From JAUZOB01 sp963692465 (GTDB taxonomy: Bacteria; Bacteroidota; Bacteroidia; Bacteroidales; Prolixibacteraceae): 64,000 bases of DNA. This document shows positions 25,229 to 32,851 of this stretch, piece after piece. The notes beneath the pieces are model-generated. The model saw only the letters and a list, made by a program, of their open reading frames with translations. It had not been told where the DNA came from and made no database searches. Location of the stretch: assembly GCA_963692465.1 (NCBI GenBank), contig OY829943.1, forward strand, positions 2,790,001 to 2,854,000, in the 5' to 3' direction. Position 1 is the first letter of the stretch; each line of letters opens with the position of its first letter. A program made the translations under genes and the position numbers.

Positions 25229-26107
25229 ATGATATATGCCACAGAGGGTAAGAACAGGTTGGATCGAAAACGTAGTATGAATCTTAACGGAAAACTGATC
25301 CAGCTCACAGAGCCTTGTGTAATGGGAATTCTGAATGTTACACCTGACTCATTTTATGATGGTGGAAGCTATTGTTCGGAAGATTTGATTGTCGAACGAG
25401 CCGGACAGATTCTTGATGAGGGCGGTCGTTTTATTGATATCGGAGCTTATTCTACCCGTCCCGGAGCAGAAGAGGTCACGGAAGAGGAAGAAATTGCAAG
25501 GCTCTTGCCGGCTGTTAAGACGGTGAAGAAACATTATCCGGATTCTTTGATTTCAATCGATACTTATCGTGCGGAGGTTGCACGCCGTGTTATCGGCGAA
25601 TGCGGAGATTGCATCATCAATGATATTTCAGGTGGAACAATGGATGGTCATATGTTTCAGGTCGTTGCGGATTTAAGGGTCCCTTATATCTTAATGCATA
25701 TTCAAGGGGTTCCACGAACGATGCAAAATCATCCGGTTTATAATAACTTGATTGGTGATATCGTTCATTTCCTATCGGAACGAGTGATGCAATTGCATCA
25801 ACTGGGAGTCAATGATGTGATTCTTGATCCGGGGTTCGGTTTTGGAAAGACTCTTGAACACAATTATGAATTGATGAATCATCTGGACTCTTTTGATATT
25901 TTTCGACTTCCCCTTTTAGTCGGAATTTCAAGAAAATCGATGATTTTTAAACTTTTGAATAAAACACCACAAAAGAGTCTTGATGGAACTACCGCTTTGA
26001 ATACCATTGCTTTGCTTGGGGGTGCTGACATTCTTAGGGTTCATGATGTGGCAGCAGCTGTTGATGTGGTTAAAATTGTCACGAAGCTTAAATCGACCCA
26101 ATTATGA
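25229..26107 (+). CDS. folP: Dihydropteroate synthase
   Basis: Folate-pathway TIM-barrel enzyme condensing p-aminobenzoate with 7,8-dihydropterin pyrophosphate; target of sulfonamides. Signatures: VMGILNVTPDSFYDGG, DIGAYSTRPGAEEV, SIDTYRAEVA, IINDISGG, DVILDPGFGFGKT and a final LRVHDVAA. An AAGGAG sequence 12 bases before the ATG at 25229 favours that start (292 residues); Met17 at 25277 matches the usual family N-terminus (MNLNGKL) and may be the true one. Its stop overlaps the cdaA start by 4 bases. Confidence 0.96.
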   Translation: MIYATEGKNRLDRKRSMNLNGKLIQLTEPCVMGILNVTPDSFYDGGSYCSEDLIVERAGQILDEGGRFIDIGAYSTRPGAEEVTEEEEIARLLPAVKTVKKHYPDSLISIDTYRAEVARRVIGECGDCIINDISGGTMDGHMFQVVADLRVPYILMHIQGVPRTMQNHPVYNNLIGDIVHFLSERVMQLHQLGVNDVILDPGFGFGKTLEHNYELMNHLDSFDIFRLPLLVGISRKSMIFKLLNKTPQKSLDGTTALNTIALLGGADILRVHDVAAAVDVVKIVTKLKSTQL

Positions 26108-26925
26108 TTGATCTGTTTATTAAATTCGGATTTATCGATATGATCGATATTCTACTGGTGGCTTTGCTCCTTTATGAACTTTATATGCTTATAAAGGGAA
26201 CTGTTGCATTGAGTATCATCATGGGAGTTTTCTTATTTTATCTGGCCTGGTTGCTGGCTAAGGCTCTGAATATGGAGTTGATGGGAACTATTCTCGGACA
26301 ATTTATCGGGGTGGGGGTATTAGCCCTGATTATTGTTTTTCAGCAGGAAATCCGCCGGATGTTCCTGACTATTGGAACTAAATATAAACTTCATCAAAAG
26401 TTGTCGCTGGATTCTTTTTTTTCAAAAGACATGAGTCAACTGACTAGCCTTCACTTAAAGGAAGTGGTAACAGCCTGTGAAGATATGTCTAGAACAAAAA
26501 CAGGCGCATTGATTGTTATTGCCCGTGAATCGGAATTAAAAGAATATTCCAGAACCGGTGAAAAGTTAAATGCACGAATCTCTGCTGCTTTGCTTGAAAC
26601 AATATTTTTTAAAAATTCTCCGTTGCATGACGGAGCTGCTATTATTGTCGGAAATCGGATCACTTCGGCGCGATGTATTCTTCCCGTATCGGACAAGCAA
26701 GGGTTGAATCCTGAATTGGGACTTCGTCACCGTGCTGCGCTTGGAATGAGTGAAAGTAGTGATGCTCAGATTATCATTGTTTCTGAAGAGCGGGGAACTA
26801 TCTCCTACGCTTCTGCAGGAAACCTCCGGTTTAATTTGAAACCTTATGAACTGATGGAGATTCTTGAATCGGAACTGACGAATTCAAATCTGGACGTTGT
26901 TATTGGTCCTGAATTGGAAGATTAG
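26104..26925 (+). CDS. cdaA: Diadenylate cyclase CdaA
   Basis: Membrane-bound enzyme that makes cyclic di-AMP from two ATP; c-di-AMP governs potassium and osmotic balance. Three N-terminal membrane helices (about residues 12-30, 38-55 and 60-80) precede the DAC catalytic domain with the DGA motif (LHDGAAIIVGNRI) and the RHR motif (GLRHRAALGMSE). The 273-residue length is normal. Translational coupling with folP (ATGA overlap) is a conserved arrangement in Bacteroidota. No CdaR partner is in the window. Confidence 0.95.
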   Translation: MIDLFIKFGFIDMIDILLVALLLYELYMLIKGTVALSIIMGVFLFYLAWLLAKALNMELMGTILGQFIGVGVLALIIVFQQEIRRMFLTIGTKYKLHQKLSLDSFFSKDMSQLTSLHLKEVVTACEDMSRTKTGALIVIARESELKEYSRTGEKLNARISAALLETIFFKNSPLHDGAAIIVGNRITSARCILPVSDKQGLNPELGLRHRAALGMSESSDAQIIIVSEERGTISYASAGNLRFNLKPYELMEILESELTNSNLDVVIGPELED

Positions 26926-26964
26926 CTCTTTTATTGATTGGTTTAACGTGATTAAAACATTTGT

Positions 26965-27798
26965 ATGGAATACCTGAAATTAAGTTGCGTTCTCAATCCG
27001 GTTAATCCGTTAAACCGTGAAATTATCGTGGGGGAGTTAAGCCTTTCTGGATTTGAAAGTTTTGTTGATACTGATCAGGGAGTTGACGCTTTTATTCCGT
27101 CGGGACTTTTTAACCGATCTATTACTGAAAAATTAAAGGAACAATATACGGAGCTGTTTTCTGTCTCTTTTGAAGAGGCGGTTATTCCCGATCAGAACTG
27201 GAATGCTGAATGGGAACGAAATTCTTTTAAACCATTAGTTATCGGATGTTGTGTTATCAGAGCTCCTTTTCATAAGGATTTCCCGAAATGTCGTTATGAA
27301 ATCCTTATTGATCCGGAAATGGCATTTGGTACGGGAAATCATGAAACAACCTCATTGATGATTGAGTTATTACTTGAGTCTGAATTGAAGGGCAAACGGG
27401 TTCTGGATATGGGGTGTGGTACCGGAATCCTGGGAATTCTGGCCGCCTTGCGCGGCGCAAAAGCGATTACTGCTATTGATGTTGATCATCGGGCTTATGA
27501 GAGTACAATTCGGAATGCGCGATTGAATAAAATCCAAAACCAAAAGACGCTCTATGGAGATGCAACACTTTTGGGGACAGAATCATTTGATCTTATATTG
27601 GCTAATATTCATAAAAACATTCTGATCCAGGATATGGAATGTTATTTTGAAAACATGAATGAAGGGGCCTGTTTATTCATGAGCGGATTTTATAAGGAAG
27701 ACGTTAAGGCAATTAAACAGAAAGCCCTGGAGTTGGGACTTGTTTATGATGGGAAATTGGTCCGGAATAATTGGGTTGCCTGTCGTTTTCATAAGTAA
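26965..27798 (+). CDS. prmA: Ribosomal protein L11 methyltransferase
   Basis: SAM-dependent enzyme that trimethylates ribosomal protein L11. The N-terminal ~115 residues form a small substrate-binding domain; the methyltransferase domain has motif I LDMGCGTGILGILAA, the acidic ITAIDVDHRAYE and the FDLILANIHKN motif. The FGTGNHETT segment just before motif I is diagnostic for PrmA. 277 residues, normal for Bacteroidota. It lies 39 bases after cdaA on the same strand and meets the phosphoesterase gene tail to tail with one base between. Confidence 0.95.
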   Translation: MEYLKLSCVLNPVNPLNREIIVGELSLSGFESFVDTDQGVDAFIPSGLFNRSITEKLKEQYTELFSVSFEEAVIPDQNWNAEWERNSFKPLVIGCCVIRAPFHKDFPKCRYEILIDPEMAFGTGNHETTSLMIELLLESELKGKRVLDMGCGTGILGILAALRGAKAITAIDVDHRAYESTIRNARLNKIQNQKTLYGDATLLGTESFDLILANIHKNILIQDMECYFENMNEGACLFMSGFYKEDVKAIKQKALELGLVYDGKLVRNNWVACRFHK

Positions 27799-27799
27799 A

Positions 27800-28309
27800 T
27801 TAAAATTGGCGATTGCCTTCCCGAGGTAATTCTAATATTTCAAGGTCCTTAATATCTGATCCGGATATAGTAAAACGAATTGCTGTTTTTACCTGATGAT
27901 AACCACTGTTTCCAGCTGCTCCGGGATTAATATGTAAAAGTGATAATTTCTTGTCGTATATTACTTTAAGAATATGGGAGTGTCCACTAATAAACAGTTT
28001 GGGTGGATTGGCATAAATCTGCTCCCGGACCAGTCGGTCGTATTTGCCGGGGTATCCTCCGATATGGGTCATCCATACATCTACGTCTTCACAGAGAAAA
28101 CGTTGGTGTTGTGGATAAGTTAAGCGGATCTCTGTTCCGTCAATGTTTCCGTATACTGCTTTTAGAGGTTTGAATTTGGCTAGCTGATCGGCTATTTCTA
28201 TATTTCCGATATCTCCTGCATGCCAGAGTTCATCGCAGGAATCAAAAAATTTAAAAAGCTTTGGATCAAGAAACCCATGGGTGTCAGAGAGGAGTCCTAT
28301 TCTTTTCAT
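27800..28309 (-). CDS. YfcE/MJ0936-type metallophosphoesterase
   Basis: Small calcineurin-like phosphodiesterase with the two-metal site motifs: GLLSDTHGFLD (D and H), ELWHAGDIGN (GD), AVYGNIDG (GNxD, here with I), VWMTHIGG (H) and FISGHSHI (GHSH). The preferred start is at 28309 (MKRIGLLSDTHG; 169 residues). An upstream ATG at 28330 is open, but it coincides with the minus-strand -7 element at 28328-28335, so it is probably not transcribed. Substrate unknown; relatives hydrolyse generic phosphodiesters in vitro. Confidence 0.92.
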   Translation of the reverse strand: MKRIGLLSDTHGFLDPKLFKFFDSCDELWHAGDIGNIEIADQLAKFKPLKAVYGNIDGTEIRLTYPQHQRFLCEDVDVWMTHIGGYPGKYDRLVREQIYANPPKLFISGHSHILKVIYDKKLSLLHINPGAAGNSGYHQVKTAIRFTISGSDIKDLEILELPREGNRQF

Positions 28310-28327
28310 TGTAAAATATTTTGACTC

Positions 28328-28365
28328 CAAAGATAAACCAAACTCTCGTTAATCACGTATCTTTG
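28328..28365. promoter_or_regulatory. Divergent -7 elements (phosphoesterase / sixA)
   Basis: Minus-strand TATCTTTG (28328-28335) and plus-strand TATCTTTG (28358-28365) are identical TAnnTTTG motifs 22 bases apart, facing the phosphoesterase and sixA genes. The minus-strand element overlaps the first ATG of the phosphoesterase frame and thereby selects the internal start at 28309. Confidence 0.6.
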
Positions 28366-28392
28366 AATTACGCAGGATTTAATTGTTGAATT

Positions 28393-28893
28393 ATGAGAAG
28401 ACTATTAATCGTAAGACACGGAAAGACGGAAGAAAATAATTGGGATAAGTCCGATTATGACCGCGTATTGAAAAGTAAAGGGCGAAAAGATGCTCACCTT
28501 GTGGCCGGTTTCCTTCATAAAAAGAGGGGAATTGTTCCTGATCATATGATATCGAGTCCTGCCCCCAGAGCTTTGGAGACCACCGAGATATTTGCAGAAG
28601 AATTGGACTTTCCTCCTGTGAGTATTCAAAAAGAACTGGAACTTTATGATGGTATTTCAACTTCTCATTTTCTGCAACTGATTGGACAAACGGATGATAG
28701 TGTGCGTACACTTATTGTGGTCGGACATAATCCTGCGATGGAGGCAGTGGCAAATAACTTATTGCCGTCCTACCTTGGAACTCTCCCTACTTGTGGGGTT
28801 ATTTCTATTTTGTTTGATGTAGAGGATTGGACGAGTATTGATCCTCGAAGCGGGGAACTTGAATTCTTTGAGTATCCGGAGTTACTGGAATAA
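28393..28893 (+). CDS. sixA: Histidine phosphatase, SixA family
   Basis: Cytosolic phosphohistidine phosphatase-like protein of 166 residues. The catalytic RHG is in LLIVRHGKTEEN at the N-terminus; SSPAPRALETTEIFAEEL supplies the second Arg, and VVGHNPAMEAVAN the C-terminal His. This short form matches SixA, which dephosphorylates phosphohistidine carriers such as NPr or HPt domains in Escherichia coli; the target here is unknown. The rsmE stop lies 28 bases downstream on the opposite strand. Confidence 0.9.
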   Translation: MRRLLIVRHGKTEENNWDKSDYDRVLKSKGRKDAHLVAGFLHKKRGIVPDHMISSPAPRALETTEIFAEELDFPPVSIQKELELYDGISTSHFLQLIGQTDDSVRTLIVVGHNPAMEAVANNLLPSYLGTLPTCGVISILFDVEDWTSIDPRSGELEFFEYPELLE

Positions 28894-28921
28894 AAAATTA
28901 TTTCAGAAGGGAAAGAAAATT

Positions 28922-29623
28922 TTATTCATTCATCAGATTTATCGTATGGCAAGCTACAACCCCAGCTGTTTCTGTGCGGAGTCGGCTGGGGCCCAGCGAA
29001 ACCGGAATGAGGTTTTTTTGTTTTGCAAGGGCGATTTCTTCTATGGAAAAATCACCTTCCGGTCCAATTAATACAACACCTGATTTTCCTTGAATTATAG
29101 CATCCTTTAACGGGGTTTTTTGATCTTCTTCGCAATGGGCTATGAATTTTTGATCTTCTTTAACCTGTTCAATAAAATCACTGAATTTTGTCATGGCATT
29201 TAAGCGGGGCAGATAGGCCTTGTAAGATTGTTTCATTGCTGCAATAATGACTTTTTCGAGACGATCTGGCTTTATTTCTTTTCTCTCGGAATGTTCACAT
29301 AATAAGGGAGTGATTTCACTAATCCCGATTTCTGTAACTTTTTCAAGAAACCATTCAAACCGATCTATGTTTTTGGTCGGTGCTATGGCAATATGAATAG
29401 AAGTCGAACGGTACCCGTATTGTGTCTTTTTTTCAATAATTTCAACATGGCAGTGCTTTGCATCAGGGGCGATAATACGGGCAGTAAAAAAGCCTCCTTT
29501 GCCGTCAATCAAATTAATCCGATCATTGATGTTTAAGCGTAAAACGCGGACACAGTGTTTGGATTCCTGTTCTGCCAGAACATAGTCGTTACCTTCAATA
29601 TCGGGAGTATAAAAAAGATGCAT
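28922..29623 (-). CDS. rsmE: 16S rRNA m3U1498 methyltransferase
   Basis: SPOUT-class enzyme methylating N3 of U1498 in 16S rRNA. The N-terminal PUA-like domain (SKHCVRVLRLNINDRINLIDG) is followed by the knotted domain with TEIGISEITPLLCEHSERK, VLIGPEGDFSIEEI and VSLGPSRLRTETAG. 233 residues, normal. It stands 40 bases from the stop of the GH9 gene on the same strand, but independent transcription cannot be excluded. Confidence 0.95.
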   Translation of the reverse strand: MHLFYTPDIEGNDYVLAEQESKHCVRVLRLNINDRINLIDGKGGFFTARIIAPDAKHCHVEIIEKKTQYGYRSTSIHIAIAPTKNIDRFEWFLEKVTEIGISEITPLLCEHSERKEIKPDRLEKVIIAAMKQSYKAYLPRLNAMTKFSDFIEQVKEDQKFIAHCEEDQKTPLKDAIIQGKSGVVLIGPEGDFSIEEIALAKQKNLIPVSLGPSRLRTETAGVVACHTINLMNE

Positions 29624-29663
29624 AATGTTGTGTTTCTGTCGCCAAAATTAATCTTTTAAAAGA

Positions 29664-32147
29664 TTAAAAATCGTTTGAGTAAGAGGAAAATCGTTCGAAT
29701 CGATAACCTTTGTATTGCAAATAGCGGATTATATCATCGAGTCGCTGGCACAATAAGTCGGTTCGGTGAGGGTCCGCTCCGATATGCATTAGCAGGACTG
29801 CTCCATTCAGACCGTGTGGGTCGGACTGTTCGGCTTCTTTTATTTTATTTACGATAAAATCGGAGGTCCGATAGTTCTTTTCGCTCGGGATGGTATAGTC
29901 GGCGTTCGAATAAGTTCCCGGGGTAAAATTAATTAACTGGACTCCTAGTCCCTGGCACCAGTTGCTGATCGTTTGGTTGTACCATTCATAAGGAGGAAGA
30001 AAAATGCGGGCCTTATCGGGGTTGATGCCGTCTTGTTTCATGGCTTCGTAATTATCATTCAGATCATCGACAAACCGGGGAAAGTCAATTAGCAGGGAGT
30101 CTCGTTTATTCCAGTCAGCGTACAGAGGATGTTGACCGGAATGTGGACCGAGATAATGTCCGTCTTTATATAACTGATGGATTAGTGTTTTGAATGCCGG
30201 GTTCCGGTAAAAATCTCCGGTAAAAAAGAAGTTTGCTTTAATCTTATGTTTTTTTAGTGTCTGCTCAATCATTGCACCTTCGTTTGCAAACTGATGTCCG
30301 GAGAAAGATAGATAAATAACTTTTTTATTGGGATTGAAACGGCAGATTGCGCCCTGCACCTCTTTGTTATGGCTGTCGGGATTTTCATTATTTTGCAGGG
30401 AAGAAAAATAATAGCTAAGACTTGCTGTTCCGTCCATGGTTGGTTCATTGGTTGAGTAATCACCCAGATCATCATGATAAACGACCCTTGATGTTTGAAA
30501 TTTTACATATTGGTCGGGATGAAGAAGAACCAGTCCTTTCAGATTTGAATAAATAGAGTTGTAAACCGGACCGTCAACCAGTCCGCCGTCAATGCGGATC
30601 TTTAATTCTTTGCTTATGGCCGAATGTGGATTACGGGGATAATCGCCCCACTCGGGTAATCCGACAATCATGCATTTACCCCAGGGATTGCAGCCGAAAA
30701 GCCAGTCCCGTAAGGCTGCTTCCATTTCGAGATAGGAATGATCTCCGGTTAGTTTGTTGTATAGATGGCATTGGGTAAGCATAGCTGCTACCAGATTGTT
30801 GGAACACCAGATGTTGGGAATGCCATATAGGAAAGGACTATTCGCGGCTTTTCGGGCGACGTTATCAATTCCTTTTTTTAGGTTGGAAATAAATTCCTTG
30901 TGTGCTCCGTTTTTTTTGTCTGTAGCCAAGAGGTAATGCCCCAGGTTTACAAAAGGGTACCATTGATAATGTCGTGCGGTATCGGCTCCCATCCAGGGCG
31001 TTACCGGTTCCTGTCGTCCAAAATCGATGGCATCGGTGAGATATTGTCGATTGCCGGTGGTTTTATATAGCTGAACGGCGGCAAGTTCCATGTCGTCGGT
31101 CCAATTGTCTTCTTCGTAGAAATAAGGACTCTTACAGGGAGCTGTCTGGCAAACTCCGGGGTGCACTTTTCCGAATTCATAAGCGGCCTTGGCTTTATGT
31201 AATAGAAGTGTAGATAGCCCGGTGTCTCTGTTTTGAAATATTTTGGATGCAAGTGCAAAAACAGAGGCGTATTTGCCTGCAGTAGAGGCAATTCCTGTGG
31301 TTCTGTTTTGGTGTTTAAAAAGGCCCTGAGGCTTTCCGGTACAGAAATAGACCGGACGTTCTTTGCCTTTTCCATAATCGGCATTGTCCTTAGTGGGTGG
31401 GCGAAATCCTGCATGATCGCGATCGTCTGCCAGTTGATTATAGAGAATACTGTCAGCCGGATTCATTTTCATGAGCCAGCGAACACCCCAGAGAGCTTCA
31501 TCGAGAATGTCGGGGGTCCCGTTCGCTCCGGGTAGTCCGTTGGCCTGATATAAATCATTAAAGGCTGCGGGGTGTTGTTCGTAGGCAAAGAGTAGCTGAT
31601 AGGTAGCATTGGCGGAAGTAGTCACATATTGCAGATAATCGCTGGCATCGTGCCATCCACCGGATACATCAATATGTTGCCCTTCTTTTTCGGGTTGGTA
31701 GATGATGTATCCATCCTGGGTGTGACAGGAATCCTTCAGAACAGGATTATAGCCACTCCGTTGTTCGCGCATGTATCGGAGCAGAAAGTCTGCCGTTTGA
31801 TTATATACTCCATCCGAAAGGCGGAATACAGGAGATTCATCTACTCCAACTTTAATGTAGTAACTTCCTGGTTTGGTAAAACTTGTGAAATCAAGGCGGT
31901 AGGTGGTTGTGAACTGTCCGTAATTTCCGCAACTTGTTATTTTATTTCCGTCAAAGACTTTTTGCCGGGTGAAGAAATCATAAATTTGAAAAGAATTTAG
32001 TGGAATATTCTCTTCGGATAGAATGACGGCTACTTTAACTGTTTTGGGTAAATATCCGAGCTGGTTGATTCGAATATAATTTTTTCCAACAGACTTTCCT
32101 GATAAAAGAACAGAGAGCATCAGGATGATCCATAGTCTTGTCTTCAT
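29664..32147 (-). CDS. Exported GH9 glycoside hydrolase fused to a polysaccharide-deacetylase-like domain
   Basis: Large exported enzyme. The start at 32147 gives a good signal peptide (MKTRLWIILMLSVLLSGKSVG); an ATG 60 bases upstream would bury it. Domain order: an N-terminal Ig-like CelD_N domain (IRINQLGYLPKTVKVAVI), a GH9 (alpha/alpha)6 barrel with the catalytic Asp region SGGWHDASDYLQYV and catalytic Glu in DYSTNEPTMDGTA, then a C-terminal NodB/CE4-like domain (about the last 220 residues). In the last domain the usual TFDDG is replaced by LSFSGHQ, although HSGQH and FLPPYEWYN remain, so classical deacetylase chemistry is doubtful. Substrate is probably a beta-glucan or amino-sugar polymer. 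No SusC/D genes are nearby. Confidence 0.88.
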   Translation of the reverse strand: MKTRLWIILMLSVLLSGKSVGKNYIRINQLGYLPKTVKVAVILSEENIPLNSFQIYDFFTRQKVFDGNKITSCGNYGQFTTTYRLDFTSFTKPGSYYIKVGVDESPVFRLSDGVYNQTADFLLRYMREQRSGYNPVLKDSCHTQDGYIIYQPEKEGQHIDVSGGWHDASDYLQYVTTSANATYQLLFAYEQHPAAFNDLYQANGLPGANGTPDILDEALWGVRWLMKMNPADSILYNQLADDRDHAGFRPPTKDNADYGKGKERPVYFCTGKPQGLFKHQNRTTGIASTAGKYASVFALASKIFQNRDTGLSTLLLHKAKAAYEFGKVHPGVCQTAPCKSPYFYEEDNWTDDMELAAVQLYKTTGNRQYLTDAIDFGRQEPVTPWMGADTARHYQWYPFVNLGHYLLATDKKNGAHKEFISNLKKGIDNVARKAANSPFLYGIPNIWCSNNLVAAMLTQCHLYNKLTGDHSYLEMEAALRDWLFGCNPWGKCMIVGLPEWGDYPRNPHSAISKELKIRIDGGLVDGPVYNSIYSNLKGLVLLHPDQYVKFQTSRVVYHDDLGDYSTNEPTMDGTASLSYYFSSLQNNENPDSHNKEVQGAICRFNPNKKVIYLSFSGHQFANEGAMIEQTLKKHKIKANFFFTGDFYRNPAFKTLIHQLYKDGHYLGPHSGQHPLYADWNKRDSLLIDFPRFVDDLNDNYEAMKQDGINPDKARIFLPPYEWYNQTISNWCQGLGVQLINFTPGTYSNADYTIPSEKNYRTSDFIVNKIKEAEQSDPHGLNGAVLLMHIGADPHRTDLLCQRLDDIIRYLQYKGYRFERFSSYSNDF

Positions 32148-32237
32148 AGGTTTATAACATTGGGTTTGACTGCCGATAAAGTTATCATATGTATTATAAA
32201 TATACAAGTGATTTTATTGAAACAAACGCTTCTTTGA

Positions 32238-32732
32238 TCAGGAAAGATTGTTGAAATTTGTTTTTTTATAAATATGTTTTAAAAAATTGGAGCAACCATC
32301 TTCCAGTAAGTCAATAACAAGTTCGAATCCTTTGCTTCCACCGTAATAAGGGTCAGGAACGGATTCGTAATAACGATCGAACAGAAAATCGGCCATTTTA
32401 TAGATCTTATTCCGATCTGCTTTGTTGCGGGAAAGTTCTTTCAGGTCAATAATGTTTTCATCGTCCATCCCGATAATGTAGTCAAAGTAATCGAAATCGG
32501 ATTTCGGATTAATAGGACGGGAAATGTCATTGAGTGAATACCCTCTTCGGGCAGCATGAATTCTCATTCGGGGATCGGCCGGTTCTCCCTGATGAATGGC
32601 TAAAATTCCTGCAGAATCACATTCAATCTTATTGCTTAGTTTGTTTTCTGATATAATCTTGTTCATAATAGCTTTAGCGCATTGCGAACGACAGATATTA
32701 CCGAGGCATACAAATAGAATTTTGATCTTCAT
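32238..32732 (-). CDS. Low-molecular-weight protein tyrosine phosphatase
   Basis: A 164-residue cytosolic phosphatase. The N-terminal P-loop VCLGNICRSQ contains Cys9 and Arg15 (CX5R), and the general acid is in DPYYGGSKGFE. Length and fold agree with the family. In polysaccharide loci such enzymes dephosphorylate Wzc-like kinases, but no kinase is adjacent here. It could also act on arginine phosphate or small molecules. Confidence 0.92.
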   Translation of the reverse strand: MKIKILFVCLGNICRSQCAKAIMNKIISENKLSNKIECDSAGILAIHQGEPADPRMRIHAARRGYSLNDISRPINPKSDFDYFDYIIGMDDENIIDLKELSRNKADRNKIYKMADFLFDRYYESVPDPYYGGSKGFELVIDLLEDGCSNFLKHIYKKTNFNNLS

Positions 32733-32795
32733 CGATTGTTGCGGGATTATTTTGTTTTAAAACGGATTACAAAAATGGGATTTTTTGTTGAATAT

Positions 32796-32832
32796 AAAAA
32801 ACAGCTACCTGTTTGACGGGCAGCTGTTTTTT
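32796..32832 (-). terminator. Terminator of hppA
   Basis: Stem AAAAACAGCTACC / GGGCAGCTGTTTTT (one mismatch) with a short loop and a T tract on the minus strand, about 20 bases past the hppA stop. Confidence 0.8.
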
Positions 32833-32851
32833 ATAATAATCTGTTCTTCTT

